64,000 bases of DNA from Kordia antarctica (GTDB lineage Bacteria; Bacteroidota; Bacteroidia; Flavobacteriales; Flavobacteriaceae): NCBI RefSeq assembly GCF_009901525.1, contig NZ_CP019288.1:2509501-2573500 (forward strand). The letters are read 5' to 3'. The position numbers and the translations under genes were made by a program. Positions 51,458 to 61,081 of this stretch are shown here, piece by piece. Numbering within the stretch: the first letter of the stretch is position 1; each line of letters opens with the position of its first letter. The notes beneath the pieces are model-generated. The model ran no database searches. It worked only from the letters and a program-made list of their open reading frames with translations, and was not told the origin of the DNA.

Positions 51458-51787
51458 ATGAAAAAATATATTGCACTATTCACATTTGTATGTGTATTAT
51501 TTTTAGGATTGCAAACAGCAACAGCGCAAGAAACTCCTGAAATAAAGGCTAAATACAAAACAATGGCTTTAGAGAAATCTCTAGAACTTACAACTCCACA
51601 AGTAAAGCAAATTTATGCTATTTACTTGGCGTACGAGAAAGGTGACGCTATTGAAAATCCAGAAGGATTGAATATTGCGAGAAAAAAAATTAGCGAACTT
51701 CTACAACCTAAACAACGTCATGAGTTCGAAAAATCTTTTGCAAAAGAAAAAGCAAGACAAGAAAAAATTAAAAGTGTAAGAGGATAA
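51458..51787 (+). CDS. Small secreted protein with LTTPQ motif
   Basis: This 109-residue protein has a signal peptide ending in TATAQ and a helical mature chain: KSLELTTPQVKQIYAIYLAYEKG and LLQPKQRHEFEKSFAKEKARQ. It looks like a shorter relative of the Spy/CpxP-like protein just upstream, so the two may act together in the periplasm. A terminator follows. Confidence 0.5.
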   Translation: MKKYIALFTFVCVLFLGLQTATAQETPEIKAKYKTMALEKSLELTTPQVKQIYAIYLAYEKGDAIENPEGLNIARKKISELLQPKQRHEFEKSFAKEKARQEKIKSVRG

Positions 51788-51804
51788 AACTTCTTTTTCA
51801 ACAT

Positions 51805-51836
51805 AAAAAAAACTCGGCATATCGCCGAGTTTTTTT
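51805..51836. terminator. Bidirectional terminator between convergent genes
   Basis: ACTCGGC and GCCGAGT form a stem with a 5-nt loop, flanked by A on the left and T on the right, so it works both ways (51787 rightward and hemL leftward). Confidence 0.85.
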
Positions 51837-51876
51837 ATGCCTATATCTTTCTAAATATTAGTTTTAAGCAAAACTT

Positions 51877-51904
51877 TGTCACATCGAGCGGAGTCGAGAT
51901 GTCA
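51877..51904. repeat. REP-like palindrome at the hemL 3' end
   Basis: TGTCACATCGAGCGGAGTCG followed by AGATGTCA is an imperfect palindrome with a GGAGT centre, ending one base before the hemL stop codon. Same family as 33045-33070. Confidence 0.7.
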
Positions 51905-53188
51905 CTATAACGTTTCAGCAATTTCTTCAATAGCTTTAATTGTTTTGTCCAAATCTTCATACGACAATGCATCTGACAAAAACCAGGTTTCAAAAGCTGA
52001 TGGCGCAATATGAATTCCGCTAGCTAATAATCCGTGGAAAAACTTCTTAAACGAATCATTATTTCCTTTTGCCGCTGAAGCGAAATCTAGCACAGGTTCG
52101 TCACAAAAATGTACTGAAATCATAGAACCAATTCGGTTCATTTGATGCGTTATGCCAGCTTCCGTCAATACCTTTGTGATTCCTTTATGTAAATATTCCG
52201 TTTTATCGTGTAAACTCTGAAAAATATCTCCTTGATTCAATTCTTGCAACATTGCCAATCCTGCTGCCATTGCAAGCGGATTTCCACTCAATGTTCCTGC
52301 TTGATATACAGGTCCTGTTGGTGCTAAATGAAGCATAATTTCTTTCCGAGCTGCAAAAGCGCCAACGGGCAATCCGCCACCAATCACTTTTCCAAAACAT
52401 ACAATATCTGCGTTTACGCCAAGTAATTCTTGCACGCCACCTTTTGCCAATCGGAAACCTGTCATAACTTCATCAAAAATCAACAAAATATTATGTGCGT
52501 CACACAATGCGCGTAATCCTTCTAAAAATCCTTCAACTGGTGGAATGCAACCCATATTTCCAGCAACAGGCTCAATAATAAGACAGGCAATTTCGCCTTC
52601 ATTCTGCAAAATAATTTCTTTTACATTTTCTAAATCGTTAAAGCGAGCGAGCAACGTATCTTTTGCCGTTCCTTCGGTAACTCCTGGGCTATTTGGCGTC
52701 CCAAAAGTAACAGCACCACTTCCTGCTTGAATTAAAAATGAATCGCTATGTCCGTGATAACAACCTGCAAACTTGATTATTTTATCTTTTCCAGTAAATC
52801 CTCTTGCCAACCGAACTGCGCTCATACACGCTTCCGTTCCGCTATTTACAAAACGAATCATATCAACATTTGGCACCATAGAAACTGCCAATTCAGCAAT
52901 TTTGGTTTCAACTTCAGTTGGCATTCCAAAGGAAGTTCCTTTTTTAGCTTTCTCAATTACGGCGTCAATTACAGGTTTGTGTGCATGACCCAAAATCATT
53001 GGACCCCAGGAATTTATGTATTCAATATATTGATTACCATCTTCATCAAAAATATAAGCACCTTTTGCTTCTTTGATAAAAATTGGTGTTCCGCCTACGG
53101 CTGTAAATGCACGAACAGGTGAGTTTACGCCGCCAGGAATCACTTTTTGTGCTTCTGCAAATAGCGCACTGCTACGTTTATATTCCAT
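51905..53188 (-). CDS. hemL: Glutamate-1-semialdehyde 2,1-aminomutase
   Basis: HemL converts glutamate-1-semialdehyde to 5-aminolevulinate, the entry to haem synthesis by the C5 pathway, using pyridoxal phosphate. The 427-residue protein has [13 protein letters not shown], the PLP-binding region with [19 protein letters not shown] and the Schiff-base lysine in [16 protein letters not shown]. Length is typical. It is the only gene of that pathway in view. Confidence 0.95.
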   Translation of the reverse strand: MEYKRSSALFAEAQKVIPGGVNSPVRAFTAVGGTPIFIKEAKGAYIFDEDGNQYIEYINSWGPMILGHAHKPVIDAVIEKAKKGTSFGMPTEVETKIAELAVSMVPNVDMIRFVNSGTEACMSAVRLARGFTGKDKIIKFAGCYHGHSDSFLIQAGSGAVTFGTPNSPGVTEGTAKDTLLARFNDLENVKEIILQNEGEIACLIIEPVAGNMGCIPPVEGFLEGLRALCDAHNILLIFDEVMTGFRLAKGGVQELLGVNADIVCFGKVIGGGLPVGAFAARKEIMLHLAPTGPVYQAGTLSGNPLAMAAGLAMLQELNQGDIFQSLHDKTEYLHKGITKVLTEAGITHQMNRIGSMISVHFCDEPVLDFASAAKGNNDSFKKFFHGLLASGIHIAPSAFETWFLSDALSYEDLDKTIKAIEEIAETL

Positions 53189-53214
53189 GTGTATATTTTA
53201 TGTTTTTTAACTGA

Positions 53215-54054
53215 CTAAAAGTCTTTCGGAAGTGGTTTTACAAATAATACTTGTCCCACAAAAATTTCATTGCTTTCAAGTCCATTTAAAGATTTTAATT
53301 TAGGAACCGATATTTTATGTTTTCTAGCAATACCATATAAAGTATCTCCTTTTAAAACCGTATACCGATCATTATGTGTAGTCACTTTTTGTGCATCTTC
53401 AGGTTTTTTACCCAAAACTTCTGCATCATATTTGTATAATTCGTACCGTTCTATGAGTGAAATTAACTTTTTAGGATATTTACGATCTGTGGCATATCCT
53501 GCTTTTTTCAAACCTTTTGCCCAAGCCTTATAATCATCTTTTGGCAGTTGAAATAAAGAAGCATATCTCGATCTTCCTGTTAAGAATAAGGAATGATCTG
53601 AAAAAGAATATATTGGATTTGCATACTTGCGAAAACACTCTTGGTCTTCATCATCATCGTGATATACGCGCTGACCTTTCCAACCTCTGTGACATTTGAT
53701 TCCGAAATGATTGTTAGATTTTACAGTCAGTTTTCCATTTCCAGAACCCGATTCTAAAATTCCTTGCGCCAACGTAATACTTGCAGGAACTCCGTGACGT
53801 TCCATTTCTTGTTTTGCAACAGCACTATATTTTTCTATATACAATTCCGTAGTGCTTTTTGTAGAAGTTTTTGGTATTTTCACCTCAACTTTTGGAGGCG
53901 TTGTTACAACTACAACAGGTTCTTCCGTGGGAGTTGTTTTTACAACTCGTGTTGTTTTTTTAGTTCGCTTTTTGGTTTTAGAAACACGGTTTTGCGTTCC
54001 ACAACTAGCTACTATAAATACGCCTAGAAGTATATAAATAAGGTGTCTTTTCAT
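53215..54054 (-). CDS. Lipoprotein N-acetylglucosaminidase with LysM
   Basis: The start is taken at 54054 (MKRHLIYILLGVFIVASC), where the lipobox VASC follows the hydrophobic core; an ATG at 54066 would only add 4 residues and overlap the upstream gene. The 279-residue protein has a linker rich in Lys/Thr/Val, then a GH73-type glucosaminidase domain (about 75-210: SITLAQGILESGSGNGKL with a likely catalytic Glu, NHFGIKCH, then YANPIYSFSDHSLFL). A C-terminal LysM module (about 228-273: YTVLKGDTLYGIARKHKIS) follows. It cleaves the glycan chain of peptidoglycan at the outer-membrane side. Confidence 0.88.
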   Translation of the reverse strand: MKRHLIYILLGVFIVASCGTQNRVSKTKKRTKKTTRVVKTTPTEEPVVVVTTPPKVEVKIPKTSTKSTTELYIEKYSAVAKQEMERHGVPASITLAQGILESGSGNGKLTVKSNNHFGIKCHRGWKGQRVYHDDDEDQECFRKYANPIYSFSDHSLFLTGRSRYASLFQLPKDDYKAWAKGLKKAGYATDRKYPKKLISLIERYELYKYDAEVLGKKPEDAQKVTTHNDRYTVLKGDTLYGIARKHKISVPKLKSLNGLESNEIFVGQVLFVKPLPKDF

Positions 54055-54058
54055 GCGT

Positions 54059-55006
54059 TTATACAATTGTTATCTGTCCTTTTCTTCGTAGTTTCTGGTT
54101 CATACCTTCAATTCCTTGCAAACCACCAGAGTGAATTGCTAAAATACGATTTTGTTTTTCAAAATGTCCTTTTTTGATTAAATCTATGATTCCGAACAGC
54201 ATTTTTCCTGTGTAAATTGGATCTAACGGAATTTGGGTTTGTTGTTTGAAATTATTTATAAATTGAATCAATTCGTCCGTCACTTTTCCATATCCGCCAA
54301 AATGATAGTTATTGATTAACTTCCAATTGTCTTTGGTTGTAAACTGTGAAATTTCTTGCTGTAAAAAATCGCCTTTCAAAGCTGGAAAACCTAGTATTTG
54401 TTGATGCGAAAATGCGCCGTGACTTATTCCTGCAATCGTTCCGCCAGTTCCAACAGCACAACAAATTGTGTCAAAATCGCGCTCGTTTTCCGTGATAATT
54501 TCGGCACAACCTTTTACAGCCAAATCGTTTGTTCCACCTTCTGGTATTGTATAGAAACGTCCAAACTCGCGAGTTAATTGTGCTAAAAACTCGGAAGTTG
54601 TTTTTTCTCGGTACTCTTGTCTTGTGACAAATTTGAATTGCATGCCGTTTTCTTGCGCAAATTTCAATGTGGAATTGCTGTCTATTTTAGCAACCAATTC
54701 TTCACCTCTAATTATTCCGATAGTTTTAAAACCATATAATTTTCCTGCTGCTGCAACTGCTGCAATATGATTGGAAAATGCGCCGCCAAATGTCAATAAA
54801 GTGTCTTGGTTTTCTTTGTTGGCTTCCGCCAGATTGTACTTGAGCTTCCTGAATTTATTCCCAGAAACAAACGAATGTATCAAATCTTCACGTTTTATAA
54901 AAAGACGGACATCGGTTGTGAAATCGAGTTTAATTTCTTGAATTGGTATGTTTTCTGTTTGAAACTGCATAGAAGCATCAAAAATACCGTAAAATTTGGA
55001 ATTCAT
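54059..55006 (-). CDS. PLP-dependent ACC deaminase/D-cysteine desulfhydrase family
   Basis: This 315-residue protein has the fold-type II PLP enzyme signature: IKREDLIHSFVSGNKFRKLK (PLP lysine in GNKFRKLK), then TFGGAFSNHIAAVAAAGK and the phosphate-binding GTGGTIAGI. It is likely to degrade D-cysteine or a related small amino acid, giving pyruvate, ammonia and sulphide. The substrate cannot be decided from the sequence. The gap to the glucosaminidase gene is only 4 nt, so they may be cotranscribed. Confidence 0.82.
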   Translation of the reverse strand: MNSKFYGIFDASMQFQTENIPIQEIKLDFTTDVRLFIKREDLIHSFVSGNKFRKLKYNLAEANKENQDTLLTFGGAFSNHIAAVAAAGKLYGFKTIGIIRGEELVAKIDSNSTLKFAQENGMQFKFVTRQEYREKTTSEFLAQLTREFGRFYTIPEGGTNDLAVKGCAEIITENERDFDTICCAVGTGGTIAGISHGAFSHQQILGFPALKGDFLQQEISQFTTKDNWKLINNYHFGGYGKVTDELIQFINNFKQQTQIPLDPIYTGKMLFGIIDLIKKGHFEKQNRILAIHSGGLQGIEGMNQKLRRKGQITIV

Positions 55007-55222
55007 GAGTATGTAAACAAAATTAGGGTTTCCACTTATTTTATCACCTCTAAAAAAAATTAAAAAAAGGATACATTAACCTTTAGGAAAAGGGTTATTC
55101 AACTCATCCTTAATATCTTATTTAGCATCAAATTTGCACTGATAGTTTGAAACACTCTATTTGTCAATTAAAATAAAACACATTTAAAAAATTGACATAT
55201 CTGAATTTGTTTTACTATTCAA

Positions 55223-55267
55223 GGGAGCCGAAAATTGTGTAGAGTAGGTAAATTTAAAATTTATAGT
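55223..55267 (+). promoter_or_regulatory. Leader motif shared with 3808-3858
   Basis: GGGAGCCGAAAATTGTGTAG, then GAGTAGGTAAATT and TATAGTATG align with the block at 3808. Here the ATG starts a real small gene at 55268. Details are in the finding on these leaders. Confidence 0.35.
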
Positions 55268-55546
55268 ATGTTTAAAGGATTAGTAATTGGAGCTATTGCA
55301 ATCGGAGGAATCGTTGGGATAATTATTGTAGGTATAGTTATTTTATGGGGAATTATTGGTGGAATGTATAGAAAGCCAAATTCAAAAGGTCAAAATCATC
55401 CAAGTCCTGGCGGAGGTGGCGGATCTAATTGTAATCATTGCAAAGAAGTTAGATCGTATTATAACGGTTTACACTGGCTTGTGAAAATGTTAAAAGCTGC
55501 TTGGTATTTATTTAAAATGGCTGATTGTGCAATAAAAGGATGCTAA
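55268..55546 (+). CDS. Small Gly-zipper membrane peptide with Cys-rich tail
   Basis: The start at 55268 (MFKGLVIGAIAIGGIVGIII) is chosen over 55235 because the hydrophobic segment should begin the protein. The 92-residue peptide has a glycine-zipper helix (about 3-33), a spacer with PGGGGGSNCNHC, and a helical amphipathic tail (HWLVKMLKAAWYLFKMADCAIKGC). It has four cysteines. It could be a membrane-active peptide or a bacteriocin-like precursor. No partner gene is adjacent. Confidence 0.45.
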   Translation: MFKGLVIGAIAIGGIVGIIIVGIVILWGIIGGMYRKPNSKGQNHPSPGGGGGSNCNHCKEVRSYYNGLHWLVKMLKAAWYLFKMADCAIKGC

Positions 55547-55612
55547 ATGTACTATATGAAAATACGGTTATTGTTGCACAAATCACTAAAGATATCAAAT
55601 TTTTATAATTAG

Positions 55613-55669
55613 AGGCAGCCTGAAAAGACTCAGAATGACACTTTCTAAGTCTTTTCAGGCTGCCTTTTC
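55613..55669. terminator. Strong bidirectional terminator
   Basis: AGGCAGCCTGAAAAGACT (55613-55630) pairs perfectly over 18 bp with 55648-55665, then TTTT. It lies between the peptide gene (+) and the 1132-residue gene (-). Confidence 0.9.
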
Positions 55670-55688
55670 ACTTTTTTTTAAATTACTT

Positions 55689-58600
55689 TTATTCCCCAAA
55701 AAACAAACTACCAACTTCTAGTTTTCCTTTTACTTTAGCTAGGCGAACAATCGTAATTTTTTTCTTTTCATTTTCAGTTCCATAATTCGTGTATAACGTA
55801 ACTTTTAGAATAGTCGGACCTGATATTTTCTGCACACGATCTGAAAAGTGATTTATGAATATATTATATTCTCCATCAATTGCATCTTTCAACATAAATT
55901 CTTCTGGTCCGTAACCTTGCGTTAAATCGTCAGACATTTTTCCGCCTATTTTTGTGTCTTTATGTGAATAGTATGCTTTTTCTCCCGTAGGATCTACAAC
56001 CCACAAATCAATATCGGTATCGTTATGATTCCAATCGATTACAATACGCACATCGACAGGCATTTTTTGGAATAATTTTTTTGCTTCTTCCGTCAAATAG
56101 AGTTTGTTCCCATGCATGGAAACCAATCGCGATAATTCTACAAACGCAATACGTTCTATTCCTGTAAATCGTCCGTTTTCATCTTTTTGAAGCAATTGTC
56201 CATCATACAATTTATAGAGCAAATCATAGCTTTTCTGAACTTCTCCGACATGTTCATACGCCAATGCTAAATCTCTGTACGATTGTGGTTCTTCTGGGCG
56301 AATTTCTAATACTTTTTCATATGCCAATACTGCCATTTCATACCGTTCAAAATATTCTAATTTATACGCCGCAGCTTTTAGTAATTCATGATTATGCAAT
56401 TCAATTTCCATCAAATTAGTAATTACAGTTACTGCAATATTTGTTGCTTTTCGCGAATGAAAAAAGTCTGCAACGTCTAGGTAAAATGTTGGTATATTTG
56501 CATATTCCACTCGTATTTCTAAATACTTTTTATACGCTTCTGCAACCGTAGTTTCTTTTTCTAACACGTTTATATATGGCATATCAGAATTCCAAGTCTT
56601 TAACGTTATTTTATCAGCAACTTTCTCATTGAATGCTTCAATTGTATCTTCGTTTTCAGTAATTCCATTTTTGGTCGTTACTACAACAACGCCGCCAGCG
56701 GCTCTGCTTCCATAAAGTGCAGTAGCTTGTTCATTTTTTAACACACCTAAACTTTCAATATCATCTTGTTGTAATCTTCTAAATGCATTTTGATCTACTA
56801 ATTTTCCATCAATAACGAATAACTGTTGTGCGTTTCCATTTAATGAAGTTTGACCTCTAATCACAATAGCATCAATTGATCCAGGTTGTTCAGAACCTGT
56901 TCCTATTTGAAGACCTGCGGCAGAACCTTGAAGCACCTGATCTATTGAACTTTCGGTAACTTCTTCTATGTTTTCCGAATTTACTGTTGTTATTGCAGAA
57001 GATACTTTCGAGCTGTTTACTGCGCCACCATACGCAGTTAGAGTTACGGCTTCTAATTGAGCTCCTGCTTCTAATTGAACATTTATAGAAGTATTGACTG
57101 CTCGTATTTCCCTAGATTCAAAACCTACATAGCTTACTACTAGTGTTTCATCACTATTTGCATTGATAGTGAAATTCCCGTCAAAATCAGTGGTTTTGCC
57201 TCTATTTGTTCCTTTAACTATAACTGTAGCACCTGGTAATGGCAAACCAAGATCATCAGTTATTGTACCAGATACTGATCCTGTATTATTACGCGTTGGT
57301 GTGTTAATGACTACAGGTTTTATAGTCGTTATTTTTGTTTGTTTCGGTAGTTTAGGCTCAAAATCTCTTTCGTACCAATTCAATAGATTTTTGTAATCAT
57401 TTAATAGATTTTTTCTTCGACTACTTAATCGTTCTTCTCGTTGTTTTTCCGCATTTTTTGTGAGTTGTAAACGACGTTTGTATTCTTCTAGTAGTTCTAG
57501 TGGAGGCTCTATTTTGTAACGTACATAATCTTCAATTCTATCTAATATAATCATCGATGTATAATCTGTAATTAAGCCATATAAAGTTGCCAATGAAATA
57601 ATTTTATCCTTATTTTCTTCTTTTGCACGATATAAATCTTTTAGTTTTTGCTTTGCCCACAAGCGTTTTACTTCTTTTGTTCCTTCGGTCTTTTTTATCT
57701 TTACAGGAATTTTCTCTGTAACGTTTCCGCCGTAGCCAAATAGTAATTGAATCGTAGTATCTTCTGTAAATTGTCCGCTGATTGCGAAATCTTGATATAC
57801 ATTTGTTTGTTGTTTTGGATAGACTTCACGTACGCTTTTTCCATGTTTTACACCTAAAAATTGATACGTTTCTTCTTTTAAGAGTTGTACAGCTTTTGGA
57901 AAATCGAGTCGTAATAGGTTTATGTAGCTTCCGCCAGATTGCGTAGCGATGTCGATTAAGTTTTGGTGATTGGAAGAAACCAACGAGTTTATTGTATATA
58001 CAGGAGTTTTTTCCGCTGTAGCGAACTTCCCCAAATTCCCTAATCCGTCAGAAAATAACAAGATTTCATCCGCTTTCGTTTTTACATCTTGAAACAGATT
58101 TAACTTTGTTCCGCCATCGTAGTGCACGTTTTGAATTTCTGTTAGTAAATTACTCGCGTCACCATTTTTTATCGTGAATTCTTTTTGTGTTTGTATTGCA
58201 TTGTTGAATGCGATGAAATTGACTTTTACATCTCGCAGATATCCCAAATAATCTTTCAAGACTCTTAATTCGTTTTCAAGATTTCTGTGACGCATTGAAT
58301 ACGAAGCGTCCCAAAATATGGTAACTTTTTTAGGTTTCTTTTTTAATCGTGATGCAGGTTGCAATACTTTGTAATAGTGAAAATAACCGTTAAATGTGTT
58401 TAAGTTTTCTTGATTGAAATTGTTTGGAATTTGCACCACAATCGGCTTCGTTGGCGCATGATTTTCTTTTGAAATTATCGCTATATACGCTTTGCCTTTT
58501 TTCTGAAAAAAGAAGTCTTTATAATTCGCTTTGCTTACGATTGGTTGTTGTTCATTGAAAACATTGATCGCGATAGAGAATTGATCTAGTTTTTGAGAAA

Positions 58601-59087
58601 TTCCTAATGGCAACTCGTACGTTTGCTTTCCATCTAATGTGCTTAATTCTTGTTCAAATTTCAGCACAATGTGTTTGTAGTTTTTTGGGAATATTGGATA
58701 TACGCGTGCTTTGTAATTGTTTCCTTCGGTTTTTTCTAATAATCCCGGATCTATTTTTCGTCTGATTGTAGTTTCATAAGCAACTCTACCTAATTCTTTT
58801 TCTACAATGACTGCATCGCGCAACTTTCCGTTTACGTCCATCGCAAAACCAGAAACCGTTTGTCCTTCTCCTAAAGGAAAAACCAATTCGCCTTCGAGCG
58901 TTCTGTTCAATCCGTTGTAAAATTTCATATCGTAGGTCGTAACGGCTAAGTTTCCGATGATGTCAACAGTTACTTTTAAGTCGGTCAATTTTAAATTTTC
59001 GGAATCTTTTACGGTAACCGAAGGAATATTTTGAGCAAATACGTTTGTACATAGAAGGAAAAAGAAGAAATGTAGATATTGTTTCAT
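55689..59087 (-). CDS. VIT/VWA protein with a SusC plug domain and DUF2135
   Basis: This 1132-residue exported protein (signal peptide to FAQN) has a VIT domain (about 20-150, ELVFPLGEGQTVSGFAMDV), then a VWA domain (about 255-400) starting IFWDASYSMRH, a MIDAS-like DxSxS. A CarboxypepD_reg-like domain follows (about 610-690, LPLPGATVIVKGTNRGKTTD) and then a TonB-receptor/SusC-type plug (about 700-830, VIRGQTSLNGNAQQLFVIDG). TPR-like helices (about 880-990) and a DUF2135-type C terminus (IVIDWNHNDTDIDLWVVDP) end it. No outer-membrane barrel follows the plug. It is probably a periplasmic or surface adhesion/complex protein. The plug without barrel is unusual. Confidence 0.75.
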   Translation of the reverse strand: MKQYLHFFFFLLCTNVFAQNIPSVTVKDSENLKLTDLKVTVDIIGNLAVTTYDMKFYNGLNRTLEGELVFPLGEGQTVSGFAMDVNGKLRDAVIVEKELGRVAYETTIRRKIDPGLLEKTEGNNYKARVYPIFPKNYKHIVLKFEQELSTLDGKQTYELPLGISQKLDQFSIAINVFNEQQPIVSKANYKDFFFQKKGKAYIAIISKENHAPTKPIVVQIPNNFNQENLNTFNGYFHYYKVLQPASRLKKKPKKVTIFWDASYSMRHRNLENELRVLKDYLGYLRDVKVNFIAFNNAIQTQKEFTIKNGDASNLLTEIQNVHYDGGTKLNLFQDVKTKADEILLFSDGLGNLGKFATAEKTPVYTINSLVSSNHQNLIDIATQSGGSYINLLRLDFPKAVQLLKEETYQFLGVKHGKSVREVYPKQQTNVYQDFAISGQFTEDTTIQLLFGYGGNVTEKIPVKIKKTEGTKEVKRLWAKQKLKDLYRAKEENKDKIISLATLYGLITDYTSMIILDRIEDYVRYKIEPPLELLEEYKRRLQLTKNAEKQREERLSSRRKNLLNDYKNLLNWYERDFEPKLPKQTKITTIKPVVINTPTRNNTGSVSGTITDDLGLPLPGATVIVKGTNRGKTTDFDGNFTINANSDETLVVSYVGFESREIRAVNTSINVQLEAGAQLEAVTLTAYGGAVNSSKVSSAITTVNSENIEEVTESSIDQVLQGSAAGLQIGTGSEQPGSIDAIVIRGQTSLNGNAQQLFVIDGKLVDQNAFRRLQQDDIESLGVLKNEQATALYGSRAAGGVVVVTTKNGITENEDTIEAFNEKVADKITLKTWNSDMPYINVLEKETTVAEAYKKYLEIRVEYANIPTFYLDVADFFHSRKATNIAVTVITNLMEIELHNHELLKAAAYKLEYFERYEMAVLAYEKVLEIRPEEPQSYRDLALAYEHVGEVQKSYDLLYKLYDGQLLQKDENGRFTGIERIAFVELSRLVSMHGNKLYLTEEAKKLFQKMPVDVRIVIDWNHNDTDIDLWVVDPTGEKAYYSHKDTKIGGKMSDDLTQGYGPEEFMLKDAIDGEYNIFINHFSDRVQKISGPTILKVTLYTNYGTENEKKKITIVRLAKVKGKLEVGSLFFGE

Positions 59088-59343
59088 GATGGTATTGTTT
59101 TTTATTACAACACAAAACTGAGTATTTATTGTAAGGTTTGAAAGTTAGAATGAGTCAGTGTAGCTTTTGGGTGAGTTAAGGCTACTTTTCATAAACATCA
59201 AGAAGGATTTATTCTTACAATTTAATTATCTTTAGTGCCAAGAAATAAAAAATACACATTATCCATACAAAAAGTCAAGCTGAGTTTAGTCATTGAACAG
59301 ATAGCTTGTAAACAATTATGTTACTTTTAATAAAAAATATTAT

Positions 59344-60351
59344 ATGTTAGTAAACTTACTATTTATTCAAGAAACACCAAAAGATCAAAAAGGCGAATTA
59401 GATGTAAATCCACAATCAATTATTGAAAAACTAGATACTTGGCTGGACGGTTTTATTAAAGCAATACCAAACATCCTTATTGGGATTATCATTTTTATTG
59501 CCATGCTTTATTTAGGACGTTGGTTAGGAAAAATGGTCAAACGTCTTTTAGCCAATCGAGGACGTCAAAATTTCGGAGATTTACTTGGTGCTTTTACTCG
59601 GTATATTGTTATTCTGTTCGGAATCGCAATTGCGTTAACCATTATGGCACCAAATTTAAGTCCGGCAGATTTAATTGCAAGTTTGGGAGTTTCTTCCGTA
59701 GCAATCGGTTTTGCATTTCAGGATATCCTACAAAACTGGTTGGCTGGAATTCTTATATTATTAAGACAACCTTTTGAACTTGGCGATCAAATTGTAGTGA
59801 ATGGTTATGAAGGTACTGTGGAAAAAATTAAAACACGTGCAACCATTATTATTACGTACGACGGAAAACGAGTTGTAATTCCTAATAATACGGTGTATAA
59901 TAATTCTGTGGTTGTAAATACTGCACATAAATTCATTCGCTCACAATATGATATCGGACTTGGCTATGATGAAAATTATTTGGAAGCGATGAAAATCTTA
60001 AAAGAAACTATTGAAAATGTGGAAGGAGTTACTTCAGAAAAACCAGTAGAAACTTTAGTGTGGGATCAGGCAGATAGTTGGTTAACAATACGAGTAAGAT
60101 GGTGGACTAAAAGTGATCGCGCAAGCGTAGTGCAAGTTTGGTCGAGAGTGATTCTCAATACGCAACAGGCAATGAATGATGCAGGAATAGATCTTCCGTT
60201 TCCTACGCAAGTTGAGGTTCAGAATGCACACGATTTAAGTGAAGCAAGAGAAGATCTTGAACGAAAATTTAGTGCTGACAAAAAGGTGAAATCTAAAAAA
60301 GCTAAAGAAAATAAGAGCAAGGAAGAGAAGAACAAAGAAGATGAAATATAA
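59344..60351 (+). CDS. mscS: Small-conductance mechanosensitive channel (MscS family)
   Basis: This 335-residue protein has three N-terminal helices and the MscS core (IASLGVSSVAIGFAFQDILQNWLAGILILL), then the beta domain (FELGDQIVVNGYEGTVEKI...VVIPNNTVYNNSVVV). The C-terminal tail is Lys/Glu-rich (KKVKSKKAKENKSKEEKN). It opens on membrane tension to release solutes during hypo-osmotic shock. The next gene starts 3 nt after it. Confidence 0.92.
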   Translation: MLVNLLFIQETPKDQKGELDVNPQSIIEKLDTWLDGFIKAIPNILIGIIIFIAMLYLGRWLGKMVKRLLANRGRQNFGDLLGAFTRYIVILFGIAIALTIMAPNLSPADLIASLGVSSVAIGFAFQDILQNWLAGILILLRQPFELGDQIVVNGYEGTVEKIKTRATIIITYDGKRVVIPNNTVYNNSVVVNTAHKFIRSQYDIGLGYDENYLEAMKILKETIENVEGVTSEKPVETLVWDQADSWLTIRVRWWTKSDRASVVQVWSRVILNTQQAMNDAGIDLPFPTQVEVQNAHDLSEAREDLERKFSADKKVKSKKAKENKSKEEKNKEDEI

Positions 60352-60354
60352 ACA

Positions 60355-60861
60355 ATGAAAAAACTTATTTACCTAACGCTATTAATTCCTATTCTAGTTT
60401 TTGGACAATCTGAATCTGAAAAAATAATTGCTGATTTTCAAAAAATGAGTAGAGAAAAAGGTATTTATATCCAATCACCAAATGAGAAAGCAGAGCCAGT
60501 ATTTCAGTTCTGTGAAAAATGGAGTACTAAAATTTCAACACTCAACGAACTAATTAGCGATAACGAGCTTGAATCTTTAAAAGCAAGTGATAATGGTACA
60601 ATCAAATTCATTGGTCATTTAATAAGTGCCAAAAGAAATAATAATAAAGAATTTGTTTTAGAATTGTTAAATAGTGTGACAAATGAAAAGAAGATTTTTA
60701 TGGCTTGGGGATGCAACAGCAATGAATCTTCGTATTCATTTCAAATGTATTTACTAAAAGTCTTAACCGTCAAGAACACCCTATTTGATCCAAGTTTTAA
60801 TCTAACGAAAGATGAACTTACCATTCTAATGGAGAAAATAAAAAACAGCAAAAAAGAATAA
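60355..60861 (+). CDS. Secreted protein of unknown function
   Basis: A signal peptide (MKKLIYLTLLIPILVFGQSE) is followed by a helical mature chain of ~150 residues with KIIADFQKMSREKGIYIQSP. It lies 3 nt behind mscS, so it may be cotranslated. No domain recognised. Confidence 0.5.
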   Translation: MKKLIYLTLLIPILVFGQSESEKIIADFQKMSREKGIYIQSPNEKAEPVFQFCEKWSTKISTLNELISDNELESLKASDNGTIKFIGHLISAKRNNNKEFVLELLNSVTNEKKIFMAWGCNSNESSYSFQMYLLKVLTVKNTLFDPSFNLTKDELTILMEKIKNSKKE

Positions 60862-60882
60862 TTAATATTGAATTTTTAAAAT

Positions 60883-61071
60883 ATGAAAACTAGAACAATC
60901 CTAATTGCTTTCACACTATTAATAGGTTTATTTACGGCGTGTACTGATAAGAAAAAAACGGAAGACAAACCTAAGACAGAAATTAAATCCCAAGATACTA
61001 CTGTCGACAAAGCTGAAAAAAGAAGACTCGATAGTATTCGTCAAGTAAAAGAACATGGACATGCACACTAA
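60883..61071 (+). CDS. Tiny His-tailed lipoprotein
   Basis: The 62-residue product has lipobox LFTAC (Cys20), then a very charged chain (KKKTEDKPKTEIKSQDTTVD) and ends KEHGHAH. The His-rich end could bind a metal. It sits 10 nt before the HupE-type gene, which supports a role at a metal-related locus (inference). Confidence 0.5.
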   Translation: MKTRTILIAFTLLIGLFTACTDKKKTEDKPKTEIKSQDTTVDKAEKRRLDSIRQVKEHGHAH

Positions 61072-61081
61072 TTAAACGAAT

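Noticed and set aside
53764-54037. Cys/Phe-rich plus-strand frames opposite the glucosaminidase gene
   Set aside because: They are antisense to a Lys/Thr/Val-rich linker and show low-complexity composition typical of a shadow frame.
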